Assembly: GCA_003165335.1 (NCBI GenBank) | Contig: PLTD01000206.1 | Span: 39,603 to 103,602, forward strand | Direction of reading: 5' to 3' | DNA from: Rhodospirillales bacterium | GTDB taxonomy: Bacteria; Pseudomonadota; Alphaproteobacteria; BOG-932; Roseiterribacteraceae | DNA: 64,000 nucleotides | Part shown: one piece after another, positions 49,401 to 59,698 of the stretch | How the letters are laid out: each line of letters opens with the position of its first letter | How positions within the stretch are numbered: the first letter of the stretch is position 1 | The notes under the pieces: generated by a model | What the model was told of the DNA's origin: nothing | What the model saw: only the letters and a program-made list of their open reading frames with translations | Databases searched by the model: none | Made by a program: the position numbers and the translations under genes

Positions 49401-49900
49401 TTCAACTCGGCCATCATCGCTTCCGCTGCAGGACGTTGGCCTTCCGCAAGTAATCTGCCTACCGGTCCAGCCAATCCACCTGTTAGAGCAATGATCCCTT
49501 CGGTTGAGCCGACCAAGGCATCGAGCGGCAAAATGGCGGTATTGCCGTCGTCGTTTTCAAGACATCCCTGGCTGACGAGTTTGATCAGATTGGCATAGCC
49601 AGTCTCGTCTTGCGCAAGGAGGACGAGTTGATCGGGATCGGTGCGCGTTCCCGGTCGACCGGGAAGCGGCGCTGCGGTGCGTCTGATCCCAAGCTGCACT
49701 CCGATAATAGGCTGAATGCCTTCATCTGCGGCAGCGGTAGCGAATTCCAGAGCCCCAAAAAGATTGCCGGTATCGGTCATCGCGACTGCCGGCATATGAC
49801 CCTTCTTGCAGAGCTTGATCAGGTCCTTGACCTTGATCGCACCTTCCGACAGCGAATAGGCGGAATGAACGCGAAGATGGACGAAATCAGCGTGGCTCAA
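46427..49900 (-). CDS. dnaE: DNA polymerase III alpha subunit (replicative, DnaE1)
   Basis: The replicative polymerase. The N-terminal PHP domain starts FVHLRVHSAYSLSEGAIKVKDLI; the polymerase active site includes PGRGSGAGSLVAW and SMPDFDIDFCQDRRDEVI with its catalytic aspartates; helix-hairpin-helix and OB-fold segments follow (TARQERTSAKGNRYAFLSLSD). At 1157 residues it is DnaE1-sized; DnaE2/ImuC is usually shorter and sits with imuAB, which are absent. It begins at a TTG (49898-49900) with AAGGA upstream. It follows lolD after 28 nt and is the last gene of the proS-lolC-lolD-dnaE run. Confidence 0.96.
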   Translation of the reverse strand: MSHADFVHLRVHSAYSLSEGAIKVKDLIKLCKKGHMPAVAMTDTGNLFGALEFATAAADEGIQPIIGVQLGIRRTAAPLPGRPGTRTDPDQLVLLAQDETGYANLIKLVSQGCLENDDGNTAILPLDALVGSTEGIIALTGGLAGPVGRLLAEGQRPAAEAMMAELNGLFPGRLYVELMRHGLDDERRIEPALIELADAMNLPLVATNECFFADDSMYEAHDALLCIAAGTYVSEENRRRVTPEHRFKSAQEMRELFADLPDAIDNTMTIARRCSFLLRTRKPLLPAFPTIAGRTEADELRAQAIAGLEKRLTEQVFKSDMDEATLVATRQLYADRLEFELNVIIQMKFPGYFLIVADFIKWAKDHDIPVGPGRGSGAGSLVAWVLTITDLDPIRFGLLFERFLNPERVSMPDFDIDFCQDRRDEVIAYVQKRYGRDRVAQIITFGKLQARAVLRDVGRVLQMPYGQVDKICKMVPNNPANPVTLGQAIASEPVLQALRDEDESVARLMDMAQKLEGLYRHASTHAAGVVISDRPLTELIPLIRDQKSGMLVTQFNMKYVEMAGLVKFDFLGLTTLTILQRAVNLLEDQGVAIDLVNLPFDDRPSFELMTRGDTVGVFQVEGTGMRDTIKRMKPDRLEDVIALISLYRPGPMDNIPQYIKVKNGEEKPDYLHPSLEPTLTETFGIIIYQEQVMQIAQVLSGYTLGGADLLRRAMGKKIKSEMAAQRELFIAGAVERGVDAAQAGQIFDLVDKFAGYGFNKSHAAAYALVAYQTAYLKANYPVEFLAASMAYSIANTDKLNIFRQEIDRLGIKLLPPDINRSTETFAVETLPDGSKAIRYALAAIRNVGMPAMKALVAERDRGGKFSDIFDVMRRAESGVMNKRQLESLINAGAFDSLDRNRAKLFASADLLVRYGATSADEKKSGQNSLFGAGADSLPVPALTSLRPNDPMEELRLEFEAIGFYLSAHPLDQHAKALARLGVISHRQMLERASRGGGTSRYRVPGIVTARQERTSAKGNRYAFLSLSDMTGSYEVTVFSELLAVHRDIMVAGQALILTIDVQKTGDEMRLTCQGIELLDKAVENSAAGLKILLDNGDGVGALRDILARENKGRGQVSIVITEPAREIELKLPGAWSITGQCRTAIRSLPGIVEVQEL

Positions 49901-49928
49901 TCGAGTGTCCTTGGCCGGCAGGGCTTGA

Positions 49929-50618
49929 CTAGGCGTCGATCAGAAACCCGTCTTTAAGCTCAATAACCCGGTCCATGCGGCGGGCAAGATCCAGATTGTG
50001 GGTGGCGATCAACGCCCCCAATTTCGTCTCGGCGATCAGTTCGCGCAAGACTGCAAAAACGTCCTCTGCCGTTTTTGGATCGAGATTGCCTGTCGGTTCA
50101 TCTGCCAGCAACAAAGCCGGCGCATTTGCGAGTGCTCTGGCTATTGCGACGCGCTGCTGTTCCCCGCCCGAAAGCTTACCCGGGCGGTGCGACGCGCGCG
50201 CAGCAAGACCGACTCGGTCCAGCAAGACCTGCGCGCGTTCGCCCGCCTCTTTGCGTGATTTGCCCGCGATCATTTGGGGCACAACGATATTTTCCAACGC
50301 GCTAAATTCGGGAAGCAAACGATGGAACTGATAGACAAATCCGATCGTCTCACGACGCAACGCCGTGCGGCCGCCGTCGTCGAGACCACCGGCTTCGACA
50401 CCTGCTATCTCGACCTTTCCACGTGTTGGTTGCTCCAACAGGCCGGCAATATGCAGCAATGTCGACTTCCCGGATCCTGATGGACCAACCAAAGCCACCA
50501 GTTCGCCAGCCTGAATTGTGCAACTGGCACCGCGCAGCACTTCCAGCTTCCCTATATTCTGGTCGTAGACACGTACAATATTAGAAAGCCTGAGTGCTGA
50601 AGGAGCACCGTCACTCAT
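49929..50618 (-). CDS. lolD: Lipoprotein-releasing ABC transporter ATPase LolD
   Basis: The ATPase of LolCDE, which extracts outer-membrane lipoproteins from the inner membrane and hands them to LolA. Walker A is [11 protein letters not shown], the signature [16 protein letters not shown], and Walker B with the switch region [15 protein letters not shown] at 50616-50618 overlaps the upstream membrane subunit stop by 8 nt (ATGAGTGA), fixing the start and giving 229 aa. The partner permease is directly upstream. Confidence 0.95.
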   Translation of the reverse strand: MSDGAPSALRLSNIVRVYDQNIGKLEVLRGASCTIQAGELVALVGPSGSGKSTLLHIAGLLEQPTRGKVEIAGVEAGGLDDGGRTALRRETIGFVYQFHRLLPEFSALENIVVPQMIAGKSRKEAGERAQVLLDRVGLAARASHRPGKLSGGEQQRVAIARALANAPALLLADEPTGNLDPKTAEDVFAVLRELIAETKLGALIATHNLDLARRMDRVIELKDGFLIDA

Positions 50619-51855
50619 AGCGCAAGGCCTCAACAGGATCGATTCGGGACGCGCGCCAAGCCGGAATGATGCTGAAGAAGAAGCTCAAACCCAAAGCGAC
50701 AGCAACGGTATATGCGACCTCCGACCAGTCGAGTTGGGCCGGAATTTGAGAAAACAAATAAAGTGCGGCAGGGAAGAGGTCTCGCCCGGTCAAATCCTGT
50801 AACAGATGTCGGATGGACTCGATGTTCTTCACGAACAACACCGCCAGTATTACGCCGCTGGCCGCGCCTATTACGCCGATCGATGCGCCGGCCAGGAAGA
50901 AAATCCGCATGATCATGCCTCTGGTGGCACCCATCGTGCGCAGGATCGCGATATCGGCGGTCTTATCCTTAACCAGCATGATCAGACTTGAAATAATGTT
51001 GAACGCAGCAACCAGAATGATCATTGTCAGGATGAGAAACATCGTGCTGCGCTCCGTATCGAGAGCACCTAGGAACAGAAAATTAGCCTGCTGCCAGTCG
51101 ATGACCCGATAGTCGGGACCGACAGCACTGGCAATCGCCTGGTGAGCAGCCAAGACGCCGCCGTCCGGGTCGGCAATATCGACATCAAGTTCGGTTACGC
51201 CATCGCCTGTTTGAAAGAATCCCTGTGCCGCCTCAAGGGGCATCAGAATTAAGCCGTTGTCGTATTCCGATACACCTGCACTGAAAACCAACCCGACAAT
51301 GAATGTCCCTTTTCTGGGCATTGTGCCGAAAGGGGTGCTCGTCAGCTTCGGACTGAGCAGCGTAATGGAGTCGCCCACCGACAGACGCAGTCGCTCCGCC
51401 ATCCGCACGCCGATCGCAACCTGGTTGCCGGTGAAGTCTTCCAGCTTACCGCCGACGAGTCGACCGGACAGGGCCGGCTTGGCAATAAATTCGGCCTGTT
51501 TCATCCCCCTCACCTGCACACCGGTTGCGTAGCCGTTCAGAGTGAGGAGTGCCTGATACTCAACAATAGAGGAAACATTCACGACATTTGGAACGGCGCT
51601 TATTTTTGCTTCAAGAGCGTCATAGTCACGAATTGGACCATTGCCTGAAACCGTAACATGCGCGTTCAAACCGAGCATTTTGCTGACGAATTCGGTGCGG
51701 AAGCCGCCCATAACCGACATTACGACGATCAGAGTCGCAACGCCCAGTGCGATACCCAGCAAGGAAAAACCCGCAATGACCGAGACAAACCCTTCTTGGC
51801 GTTGGGCACGCAAATAGCGCCCGGCCAGCATGCGCTCGAACGGACCGAAAATCAT
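50611..51855 (-). CDS. lolC: Lipoprotein-releasing ABC transporter permease LolC/LolE
   Basis: The membrane subunit of the LolCDE transporter. It has an N-terminal membrane helix ([28 protein letters not shown], about 25-52), a large periplasmic domain (about 55-265), then three C-terminal helices (about 270-400) with the MacB/FtsX pattern [34 protein letters not shown]. At 414 aa it is one subunit; in alphaproteobacteria a single gene commonly serves both the LolC and LolE places as a homodimer, and no second copy appears here. It lies 4 nt after proS and overlaps lolD by 8 nt. Confidence 0.94.
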   Translation of the reverse strand: MIFGPFERMLAGRYLRAQRQEGFVSVIAGFSLLGIALGVATLIVVMSVMGGFRTEFVSKMLGLNAHVTVSGNGPIRDYDALEAKISAVPNVVNVSSIVEYQALLTLNGYATGVQVRGMKQAEFIAKPALSGRLVGGKLEDFTGNQVAIGVRMAERLRLSVGDSITLLSPKLTSTPFGTMPRKGTFIVGLVFSAGVSEYDNGLILMPLEAAQGFFQTGDGVTELDVDIADPDGGVLAAHQAIASAVGPDYRVIDWQQANFLFLGALDTERSTMFLILTMIILVAAFNIISSLIMLVKDKTADIAILRTMGATRGMIMRIFFLAGASIGVIGAASGVILAVLFVKNIESIRHLLQDLTGRDLFPAALYLFSQIPAQLDWSEVAYTVAVALGLSFFFSIIPAWRASRIDPVEALRYE

Positions 51856-51859
51856 TCCG

Positions 51860-53203
51860 TCAAGCCGCGACGGCCGACCGCGACGCCGCAGATAACTTGG
51901 CTATCGCATCTTCAACCGAAAGCTCACTGCGTTCACCTGTCGATCGGCGCTTCAGTTCGACGACCCCATTGGCCAATCCGCGCGGCCCGACGATGACCTG
52001 CCAAGGCAAGCCGATCAAGTCCATGCCGGCGAACTTGCCACCCGGTCGTTCGTCACGGTCATCGTAAAGAACATCGACGCCAGCGTTGGTCAGTTTTGCG
52101 TAGATATCGCCCGCCGCAGCATCAACAACGGGATCGCCATTTTTCAAATTGATCAAACCGACATCGAACGGTGCGACGCTGTCCGGCCAGATAATTCCGG
52201 CATCGTCGTGGCTCGCCTCGATAATCGCACCGACCAGACGCGACACACCGATGCCGTACGATCCACCCTCGACCGGCACGTCCTTGCCATCAGCGCCTGT
52301 CACAACCGCGTTCATCGGAAGTGAGTATTTCGTGCCGAAATAAAATATCTGGCCGACCTCGATCCCGCGCGCCGACAGACGCTTGTCCTCAGGTACCTCG
52401 CGCTCGAATCGGGCAGGATCGTGGACGTCCTCCGTTGCGGCATAGAGATTGGTTCGCTGGCGCACAATCGGTTCGAGGTCGCTGTCGTAATCGATATCAA
52501 CGGGTGGAATCGGCATTTCGAGCAGGTCTTTGTGACAGAAGACGCCGCTTTCGCCGGTGTCAGCCAGCACAATGAATTCATGCGATAGATCGCCGCCGAT
52601 CGGCCCGGTTTCTGCGCGCATCGGAATGGTTTTCAAGCCCATCCGGGAAAAAGCTCGCAGATAGGAAACATACATGCGGTTGTATGACCGGCGAGCGGCA
52701 TCCTTATCGATATCGAACGAATAGGCGTCCTTCATCAGGAATTCACGGCCGCGCATCAGCCCAAATCGCGGGCGAACCTCGTCACGAAATTTCCATTGAA
52801 TGTGGTACAGATTGATCGGCAAGGCCTTATAGGACTTAACCGAGGCACGGAAGATTTCCGTTACCATATCCTCGTTGGTTGGGCCGTAAATCAACTCGCG
52901 CTCGTGGCGGTCGGTGATGCGCAGCATCTCCGGCCCATAGGCATCATAGCGACCGGTTTCTTTCCAAAGATCGGCAGGTTGAAGAGTCGGCATCAGAATT
53001 TCGATCGCGCCTGCACGATCCATCTCCTCCCGCACGATCTTCTCGATCTTGGCTAAGACGCGTTTGCCGAGCGGCAGCCAAGCATAGATGCCTGCCGCCT
53101 CCTGACGGATCATACCGGCACGCAGCATAAGCCGGTGCGAAATGATCTGGGCTTCGGCAGGGTTTTCTTTGAGAGTCGGGAGAAAATATTTAGATAGGCG
53201 CAT
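51860..53203 (-). CDS. proS: Prolyl-tRNA synthetase (short, alpha-type)
   Basis: Class II synthetase charging tRNA-Pro. The 447-residue sequence lacks the roughly 180-residue editing insertion found in E. coli ProS, the usual state in alphaproteobacteria. Class II motif 2 is visible around [31 protein letters not shown]-type residues, and motif 3 in [16 protein letters not shown]. The C-terminal anticodon-binding domain follows ([11 protein letters not shown]). It begins at ATG 53201-53203, 42 nt after fhs, and leads the lolC-lolD-dnaE set. Confidence 0.95.
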   Translation of the reverse strand: MRLSKYFLPTLKENPAEAQIISHRLMLRAGMIRQEAAGIYAWLPLGKRVLAKIEKIVREEMDRAGAIEILMPTLQPADLWKETGRYDAYGPEMLRITDRHERELIYGPTNEDMVTEIFRASVKSYKALPINLYHIQWKFRDEVRPRFGLMRGREFLMKDAYSFDIDKDAARRSYNRMYVSYLRAFSRMGLKTIPMRAETGPIGGDLSHEFIVLADTGESGVFCHKDLLEMPIPPVDIDYDSDLEPIVRQRTNLYAATEDVHDPARFEREVPEDKRLSARGIEVGQIFYFGTKYSLPMNAVVTGADGKDVPVEGGSYGIGVSRLVGAIIEASHDDAGIIWPDSVAPFDVGLINLKNGDPVVDAAAGDIYAKLTNAGVDVLYDDRDERPGGKFAGMDLIGLPWQVIVGPRGLANGVVELKRRSTGERSELSVEDAIAKLSAASRSAVAA

Positions 53204-53245
53204 GGGCGCGGTTGTACGGATTCGCCCCGGCTCTGTCCATCGGAC

Positions 53246-54880
53246 TTAGAACAATCCTTGAATGATCCCGTTATCGTCGAGATGAATTCTTTCCGCCGCC
53301 GGCACTCGGGGCAATCCGGGCATCGTCATGATCTCACCGCACAAAGCGACAACAAATCCTGCGCCCGCCGACAAACGAACATCGGAAACTGGAAGAACGA
53401 AACCTTCCGGCGCCCCTCGTAGGTTAGGGTCAGCCGAAAAACTATATTGGGTCTTGGCCATACAAACAGGCACGGAGCCAAAGCCAGCATCCTCGTGCTG
53501 GGCTAACTTGGCCAACGCCCGGTCCGAAAAATCGACGTGATCTGCCCTATATATTTCGCGAGCTACCGTATTAATCTTTTCAGCGATCGGTAACGAGTCC
53601 GGATAGATCGGATGGAAATGTGCTGACCCACCGTCAGCCAGCGCAGCAACTTCATGGGCAAGGCTCTCGGTTCCTTCCGCCCCTTCCGCCCAATGAGTGC
53701 ACAGATGAGCACTTATGCCCAGTTCACCGCACTCTCTCACGATCACGTCGACTTCAGCTTGAGTGTCGCTCGTGAAATGATTGATCGCCACGACGACCGG
53801 CACACCGAACTTCAGCATGTTTTCTATATGCCGGCGTAAGTTGCAAAGACCTGCGTGAACCGCCGAGACATCTTCCGCGGCAAGGTTATTCTTGGCGACG
53901 CCGCCGTGCATTTTGAGCGCACGCACGGTTGCGACAACGACCGTCACAGCTGGTTTTAGTCCGCCGAGGCGGCATTTAATGTCGAAAAATTTCTCAGCGC
54001 CAAGATCTGCACCGAATCCTGCTTCCGTCACGACATAATCTGCGAGGCGCAATGCCGTCTCTGTGGCTTTCAGCGTGTTACAGCCATGGGCGATGTTCGC
54101 AAATGGACCGCCATGGACCAAGGCCGGCGTGTGCTCAAGCGTCTGCACAAGATTTGGCTGAAACGCATCGCGCAGCAGTACCGTCATCGCTGATGCAGCC
54201 TTAAGGGCCTGCGCAGTCACGATCTCGCCGTTCGCATTGCGCCCAACTATGACTCGGCTCAAGCGAGCTTCCAGGTCCTCCAGCGAACGCGCCAAGCAAA
54301 AAATCGCCATGACTTCGGACGCGACGGTAATGTCGAAACTCTCGGGCCGGTTTAATCCTTTGCCCGTAACGTCGATCGTCATCCGTCGAAGGGCGCGATC
54401 ATTCATATCCATAGAACGGCGCCAAGTAACCTTTTGGGGATCAAGCGCCAGTGAATTACCCCAGTAGATGTGATTGTCGACCATTGCCGCCAGCAAGTTG
54501 TTGGCTGCGGTGATGGCATGGAAGTCGCCGGTAAAATGAAGATTAATCTCGTCCGAAGGCGCAACCTGCGCGCGGCCGCCGCCTGTGGCCCCACCTTTCA
54601 TCCCGAAACATGGTCCCAGCGACGGTTCCCGCAGGCAGATCAAAGCCTTTTTGCCGATGCGCGTCAGCCCGTCGCCCAGCCCGATTGTCGTCGTGGTTTT
54701 GCCTTCGCCAGCTGGGGTCGGACTTATGGCAGTAACCAGGATCAGCTTGCCGTGACCCTCGAGCGGGAGGGATTCGGTAAACCCCCTAGAGAGTTTCGCC
54801 TTGTACGGGCCAAATTGATAAAGCGCAGACGCCGGTATTCCGACCTTGGCGCCGATCCGATCAATCGGGAGCAAGTTCAT
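53246..54880 (-). CDS. fhs: Formate-tetrahydrofolate ligase
   Basis: Makes 10-formyl-tetrahydrofolate from formate, THF and ATP for one-carbon metabolism. The P-loop [21 protein letters not shown] lies at about residues 52-72, and [20 protein letters not shown] follows; [19 protein letters not shown] is another family segment. At 544 aa it is a full-length monofunctional enzyme. It is preceded by a 108 nt gap from the frameshifted SRPBCC gene and followed by proS. It could assimilate formate released by demethylation, but that is speculation. Confidence 0.96.
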   Translation of the reverse strand: MNLLPIDRIGAKVGIPASALYQFGPYKAKLSRGFTESLPLEGHGKLILVTAISPTPAGEGKTTTTIGLGDGLTRIGKKALICLREPSLGPCFGMKGGATGGGRAQVAPSDEINLHFTGDFHAITAANNLLAAMVDNHIYWGNSLALDPQKVTWRRSMDMNDRALRRMTIDVTGKGLNRPESFDITVASEVMAIFCLARSLEDLEARLSRVIVGRNANGEIVTAQALKAASAMTVLLRDAFQPNLVQTLEHTPALVHGGPFANIAHGCNTLKATETALRLADYVVTEAGFGADLGAEKFFDIKCRLGGLKPAVTVVVATVRALKMHGGVAKNNLAAEDVSAVHAGLCNLRRHIENMLKFGVPVVVAINHFTSDTQAEVDVIVRECGELGISAHLCTHWAEGAEGTESLAHEVAALADGGSAHFHPIYPDSLPIAEKINTVAREIYRADHVDFSDRALAKLAQHEDAGFGSVPVCMAKTQYSFSADPNLRGAPEGFVLPVSDVRLSAGAGFVVALCGEIMTMPGLPRVPAAERIHLDDNGIIQGLF

Positions 54881-54988
54881 ATCTGTTCGATCTCTCCATA
54901 ACAGCGACAGTTCGAACAGAATCTGAGTCGTCTGACTGCTGATGAAATGTCAGTTTGCCGAGACGAAGAACGAAGGTCAAAGGTCGTT

Positions 54989-55533
54989 TTATGGTTTGGC
55001 AGCTGCAACTGGGCTGCCCGTTTCAACGAAGGTCTTGAAGCGGGCAAGTTGCTGGTCCAGAACGGAATCAACCAACGGCGCCCACATGGCCGAACCGTCA
55101 CGCAGATAGCCACCGACTATATAATCTTGTTCCAAATCGACGCCGTTATCGCCCTGCTTGATTGTCCAGGTTAGTGCTCCATAAACCCCTCGCCTTGCAA
55201 CGGCCCCAGAGCGCCGCGCAGGCGCACGATTTTGCCCGGGTCGACGGCTACCACCGTCAAGTGCAGCCTTTGAATGCCGTCTTTAGACCGCTCACAGAAA
55301 CAGCCGCCCACTTTGAGATCGAGGTGAAGATTCGCAGCCTTGCCGGAAACCGTGTGCTCCGGACTCCACCAACGGTCGATCATACCCAGTGCTGCATAAA
55401 CTCGGCTTGCAGACCCTTGAATAGCGACGGTCTGGGCAACTTCAAATCCTGACGGTGCAATAGTTTTGACTTCGGCATAAGCAGGCGAAGCAGATAGAGC
55501 CATTATGATCAGAGCAAGTATTGGAGCCCTCAT
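54989..55533 (-). pseudogene. Exported SRPBCC-family protein, single frameshift
   Basis: A secreted START/SRPBCC-like protein, interrupted. The first frame gives a signal peptide (RAPILALIIMALSASPAYA) and the domain start (APSGFEVAQTVAIQGSASRVYAALG, then WWSPEHTVSGKAANLHLD and LRGALGPLQGEG), then stops at TAA after FMEH (55171-55173). The next frame continues ALTWTIKQGDNGVDLEQDYIVGGYLR and MWAPLVDSVLDQQLARFKTFVE to a TAA at 54989-54991, restoring a protein of about 181 residues. A single missing base near 55176-55182 explains the break. Recent inactivation and a sequencing error fit equally. It lies between recJ (3 nt gap) and fhs. Confidence 0.88.
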
Positions 55534-55536
55534 TTC

Positions 55537-57342
55537 CTAACCCTTAGCAGCATCCTCAATCTGAAACTGAACGCGGACCTCCCCGTTCCAGCGATCGAGC
55601 TTAACCTTTCCGGCCAACGCAATCGGAAGACCACCTGACTGCAGTAGCGCCAAGCCAAGCGGCGAGTCCGCCGCACGAAAAGCAATAGCTTTGAGTCGCC
55701 CGCCGGTGTTGTCCGAGACGATGCAACGTACGTGGCTAGTACCGACAAGGTCTGCCTTAACGATTTTCACTCCAGTTAGTGCGAAGCGTGGTTCATGATT
55801 GCCAGAGCCGAAGGGGCCAAGTTTTTCGATGGTTTCTGCCAGACTGACCGTTGCGCCGCCACAAGAGAGACTTCCATCAATCGCCAGAATAGGGTCCATC
55901 CGAACACCGCCTTCGGCGATTTTAGTCTCCATGAAGGATGCGAACTGCTGCAGATTTTCTTCTTTTACCGTAAAACCAGCCGCCATCGGGTGGCCGCCGC
56001 CTGCAACGAGTAAACCGGCGCCCTTCGCCGCAATTACGGCTGCACCAAGATCGATACCGGGAACCGAACGAGCGGACCCTTTGCCAACTCCATCGCTCAC
56101 CCCGATCACGCACGCAGGACGGTGGTATCGGTCCATCAGTCGTGATGCGACGATGCCGATGACACCCGGGTGCCAACCCTGCCCCGCCACGATGATGATC
56201 CTGGCCGATTGTGCCTGACCGCTCGTTTCAACCTGCGCGAGAGCCGCCTCCAATGTGTCGGCCTCGATCGTCTTGCGATCGGCGTTATGTCCGTCAAGCA
56301 GAGCCGCCAATCTCACTGCCTCAGCTTGATCGTCGGTGGATAGTAAACGCGCGCCGCAATCCGCCTTGCCGACGCGACCACCCGCATTAACACGTGGGCC
56401 GAAGACAAAACCCAAGTGATATGATGACGGGCTCTCGCTGATTTTGGCGACATCGGCCAAAGCGGCCAAGCCGATATTACGCCTTTGTGCCAGGATTTTG
56501 ATGCCTTGGGTCACGAACGCGCGGTTAAGGCCGATGAGCGGCACGACATCTGCGACCGTACCCAGCGCCACTAGATCGAGCCACTGTCGCAAATCCGGTT
56601 CAGGCCGGGTTTCATACCAACCTGCGGCGCGGAGCGCTCGGTTGATCGCGACGAGACTGAGGAACGTGACCCCGACAGCCGCGAGATGACCCAATTCCCG
56701 TGATTCGTCCAATCGGTTCGGATTGATGACGGCAAATGCTTCGGGGAGTTGAATGTCGGCCATGTGATGGTCGATGACGATCACTTCCAAACCGACGTCA
56801 CGTGCAGCCGCAAGCGGCTCATGGGCGGTGATCCCACAATCCAGAGTGATGACAAGCTTTGCCCCCTGCTGTGCCAGTATCCCGAAGGCAGCAGCGTTTG
56901 GACCGTAACCTTCTAGAATTCGATCTGGAACGTAGAGCAACGCGTCGCTACCGATCGCGCGCAGGAAGCGCAGCAGCAAGGCTGATGATGTAGCGCCATC
57001 GACGTCATAATCGGCAAAGAGCGCGATGCGCTCGCCACTCATGATTGCACCAGCAATGCGATCTGCCGCCCGGTCCATATCGCGTAAGACCGAGGGGTCC
57101 GGCAGAAACGACCGCAGCGTCGGCGCCAGATGCGCTTCGACGGTCTGGTGATTCACCCCGCGTCCAACGAGAATTCTTGCTGCCAGGTCCGGTAGGCCAT
57201 GAGATTGGGCGACGGCCAGCGCCATGCGGTCATCGCAAGGTTGAGCCAACCAGCGCCGTCCCGTGACCGAAAGTTTGCCGGCCAGCCAATCCGTGGGCTG
57301 GGCCTCCAAGGTATCTTGAATGGAGACTGGGCTGCCTGTCAC
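55537..57342 (-). CDS. recJ: Single-stranded-DNA-specific exonuclease RecJ
   Basis: 5'-3' ssDNA exonuclease acting in recombination and mismatch repair. DHH-family motifs are present: ALFADYDVDGATSSALLLRFL, LVITLDCGITAHEPLAAA and VIDHHMADIQLP, then the DHHA1 domain with VAGGGHPMAAGFTV, and a C-terminal OB-like part. At 601 aa it is slightly longer than E. coli RecJ (577). It begins at a GTG that overlaps the glpX stop as GTGA, with AAGGAGAGTC just before, so coupling is certain. Confidence 0.95.
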   Translation of the reverse strand: MTGSPVSIQDTLEAQPTDWLAGKLSVTGRRWLAQPCDDRMALAVAQSHGLPDLAARILVGRGVNHQTVEAHLAPTLRSFLPDPSVLRDMDRAADRIAGAIMSGERIALFADYDVDGATSSALLLRFLRAIGSDALLYVPDRILEGYGPNAAAFGILAQQGAKLVITLDCGITAHEPLAAARDVGLEVIVIDHHMADIQLPEAFAVINPNRLDESRELGHLAAVGVTFLSLVAINRALRAAGWYETRPEPDLRQWLDLVALGTVADVVPLIGLNRAFVTQGIKILAQRRNIGLAALADVAKISESPSSYHLGFVFGPRVNAGGRVGKADCGARLLSTDDQAEAVRLAALLDGHNADRKTIEADTLEAALAQVETSGQAQSARIIIVAGQGWHPGVIGIVASRLMDRYHRPACVIGVSDGVGKGSARSVPGIDLGAAVIAAKGAGLLVAGGGHPMAAGFTVKEENLQQFASFMETKIAEGGVRMDPILAIDGSLSCGGATVSLAETIEKLGPFGSGNHEPRFALTGVKIVKADLVGTSHVRCIVSDNTGGRLKAIAFRAADSPLGLALLQSGGLPIALAGKVKLDRWNGEVRVQFQIEDAAKG

Positions 57343-58340
57343 GACTCTCCTTTAAAGCCGAGCGGTGCAACTTTCCGCCGGAAATTGTGGTGTGCCTCGA
57401 CGAACCTAACCGTGCCCGACTTCGATCGCATAATAACGGAATGGGTATAGGCCCCGCCGGGGAAGCGTCGTACGCCCTTCAGCATCGAACCGTTCGTAAC
57501 ACCGGTAGCAGCGAACATCACGTCACCACTCGCCAAATCCTCAAGCCCATATTTGCGATTGAGATCAGTGACATTCCATCGCGCTGCCCGAGCGCGCTCG
57601 TCGTCGTTGCGAAACAAAAGTCGAGCCTGCATCTGGCCGCCAATACAGCGCAATGCCGCGGCAGCCAGGACGCCCTCCGGAGCGCCACCCGAACCGATAT
57701 ATAGATCGATGCCCGCATCGGGTTGAGCCGTGGCGATCACGCCGCTGACGTCACCGTCCGAAATCAACATGATACGCGCGCCAGCCTCACGAACCTTGGC
57801 GATCAATTCAGCGTGGCGCGGCCGATCCAAGATACACACCACAAGGTCCGACAAATCCGCAGTTTTTGCTTTGGCCAGGGCGCGGAGATTCTGCAGCGGC
57901 GTGTTGTCCAGGTCGATTATCCCGTCGGGCAAATTCGGCCCAACCGCAATTTTGTCCATATAGACGTCTGGTGCATTGAGGAAACCACCGGACTCGGCCA
58001 TCGCGATAACGGCGAGCGCGTTATTGCCTCCCACGGCCGTGATGGTAGTCCCTTCGAGAGGGTCGAGAGCTATGTCGATAGCAGGGCCATCTCCCAGTCC
58101 GACCTTTTCGCCGATATACAGCATCGGAGCCTCGTCGCGCTCACCTTCGCCGATAACGACAGTGCCATCGATAGACAAGCTGTTCAGAGCCTCCCGCATT
58201 GCATCGACAGCAGCTTGATCAGCGGCCTTCTCGTCGCCCCGTCCCATCAGCAGCGATGCCGCCAACGCAGCCGCCTCGGTCACTCGGACAGCTTCAAGCG
58301 CCAGATTGCGATCCATCATCCGCGTTTGACTGGTCGGCAT
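57339..58340 (-). CDS. glpX: Fructose-1,6-bisphosphatase class II
   Basis: Li+-sensitive, metal-dependent class II FBPase for gluconeogenesis. The 333-residue sequence shows GRGDEKAADQAAVDAMR, the VVIGEGERDEAPMLYIGE acidic loop, ALDPLEGTT (a metal-site motif) and IGSGGAPEGVLAAAALRCIGGQMQARL. ATG at 58338-58340 follows GGGGAACATTA. It sits between hom and recJ; the hom-glpX-recJ order is one that I recall from sphingomonads. No other FBPase is visible in the window. Confidence 0.95.
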   Translation of the reverse strand: MPTSQTRMMDRNLALEAVRVTEAAALAASLLMGRGDEKAADQAAVDAMREALNSLSIDGTVVIGEGERDEAPMLYIGEKVGLGDGPAIDIALDPLEGTTITAVGGNNALAVIAMAESGGFLNAPDVYMDKIAVGPNLPDGIIDLDNTPLQNLRALAKAKTADLSDLVVCILDRPRHAELIAKVREAGARIMLISDGDVSGVIATAQPDAGIDLYIGSGGAPEGVLAAAALRCIGGQMQARLLFRNDDERARAARWNVTDLNRKYGLEDLASGDVMFAATGVTNGSMLKGVRRFPGGAYTHSVIMRSKSGTVRFVEAHHNFRRKVAPLGFKGES

Positions 58341-58404
58341 TAATGTTCCCCTCAGTATGAATTTCGATCACAGTAAACTTGGAACCAATTGGCCCCAACG
58401 ATCA

Positions 58405-59694
58405 CTAAAATTGTTCTATCCGTATAACCCGCGGCGCCTCGACGACAGCTTCAAGCGCGCCAATCTGTTCGACCGCAGCAGTCATTCGCGCTTCGTGCGT
58501 TTCATGCGTTGTTAGAACTACAGGCACATTATCGCCCGGGGCTCTCAGCCGCTGCAACACGGATTCCAACGAAACTTGCTGATCGCGCAGCACTGCTGCA
58601 ACGTCCGCTATAACTCCCGGTCTGTCGACCACCATTAGCCGAAGATAATAGGCCCCAAAGCGATGTTCGATCGGACTCGGTCGAGCTTTCAGAAGCTCTG
58701 TCGCAGGAACTCCAAATGTTGGCACACGGCATCCACGCGCAATATCGATCAGATCGGCAACGACCGCAGAAGCGGTAGGACCACTGCCGGCTCCCCGTCC
58801 GACAAAATTTACTTTTTCAACAAAATTTCCCTGCGCGACGATTGCGTTATAGACGCCGTCTGCAGCAGCTATAGCTGCATATTTCGGCACCATGCATGGG
58901 TGGACTCGCTGCTCAATTCCGTCATCTAAACGGCGCGAGATACCGAGTAGTTTTATCGCGTAGCCCAATTCGTCAGCATAGGCGATATCGAGGGCGCCGA
59001 TGTGACGAATGCCTTCGATATGGACAGAAGCCAAATCTACCTCACTACCGAAGGCCAGCGAGGTTAGAATTGCCAGCTTATGGGCAGTGTCTATTCCGTC
59101 GATATCGAAACTGGGATCGGACTCGGCGTAACCCAGAGCCTGGGCTTCGCTGAGCACTTCATCAAATCCACGACCGGTATCGCGCATCTGAGTTAGTATA
59201 TAGTTGCAGGTACCATTCAGAATGCCATGCAGTTCGGAAATGCAGTTCGCAGCAAGGCCTTCGCGCAGTCCTTTGACGATGGGGATGCCACCGCAAACCG
59301 AGGCTTCATATGCCAGTGTGACTTGCTTCGCTTCAGCTAGAAGCGCAAGGGCCGTCCCGTGGCGGGCCAGGAGGGCCTTGTTGGCCGTAACTACGGATTT
59401 TCCGTTGTGAAGTGCCTTTTCGACCAGAAGTCGCGCCGGTCCGTCTTCGCCCCCGATCAACTCCACTACGACGTCGACTTCGGGATTGGATGCTAAAGAG
59501 ACCGGGTCATCGCACCAAGTTATGGAAGATAAATTGAAATCGCGCTGCTTAGCCCGAGTTCGAGCCGAGACAGCCACAATTTCAATGGGCCGTCCGGCCC
59601 GTAATGCCAGCAGCGCCCTCTGTTGATCCAGTAGCCTGAGCACACCTGAGCCGACCGTTCCAAGGCCGGCTATGCCGATCCGAAGCGCCGACAC
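58405..59694 (-). CDS. hom: Homoserine dehydrogenase
   Basis: NAD(P)-dependent reduction of aspartate semialdehyde to homoserine, leading to threonine and methionine. The Rossmann loop is RIGIAGLGTVGSGVLRLL; KSVVTANKALLA and the GILNGTCNYILTQM catalytic segment follow; YAESDPSFDIDGIDTAHKLAIL is the substrate site. The C-terminal ACT domain (LMVVDRPGVIADVAAVLRDQQVSLESVLQ) indicates allosteric control by an amino acid. I use GTG at 59692-59694, just after the upstream stop, giving 429 aa; upstream frame to 59757 would overlap the OmpA-like gene by 59 nt. Confidence 0.94.
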   Translation of the reverse strand: MSALRIGIAGLGTVGSGVLRLLDQQRALLALRAGRPIEIVAVSARTRAKQRDFNLSSITWCDDPVSLASNPEVDVVVELIGGEDGPARLLVEKALHNGKSVVTANKALLARHGTALALLAEAKQVTLAYEASVCGGIPIVKGLREGLAANCISELHGILNGTCNYILTQMRDTGRGFDEVLSEAQALGYAESDPSFDIDGIDTAHKLAILTSLAFGSEVDLASVHIEGIRHIGALDIAYADELGYAIKLLGISRRLDDGIEQRVHPCMVPKYAAIAAADGVYNAIVAQGNFVEKVNFVGRGAGSGPTASAVVADLIDIARGCRVPTFGVPATELLKARPSPIEHRFGAYYLRLMVVDRPGVIADVAAVLRDQQVSLESVLQRLRAPGDNVPVVLTTHETHEARMTAAVEQIGALEAVVEAPRVIRIEQF

Positions 59695-59698
59695 CGGT

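Noticed and set aside
46427-49900. dnaE as error-prone DnaE2/ImuC
   Set aside because: Length of 1157 residues and lack of imuA/imuB neighbours fit the replicative DnaE1.
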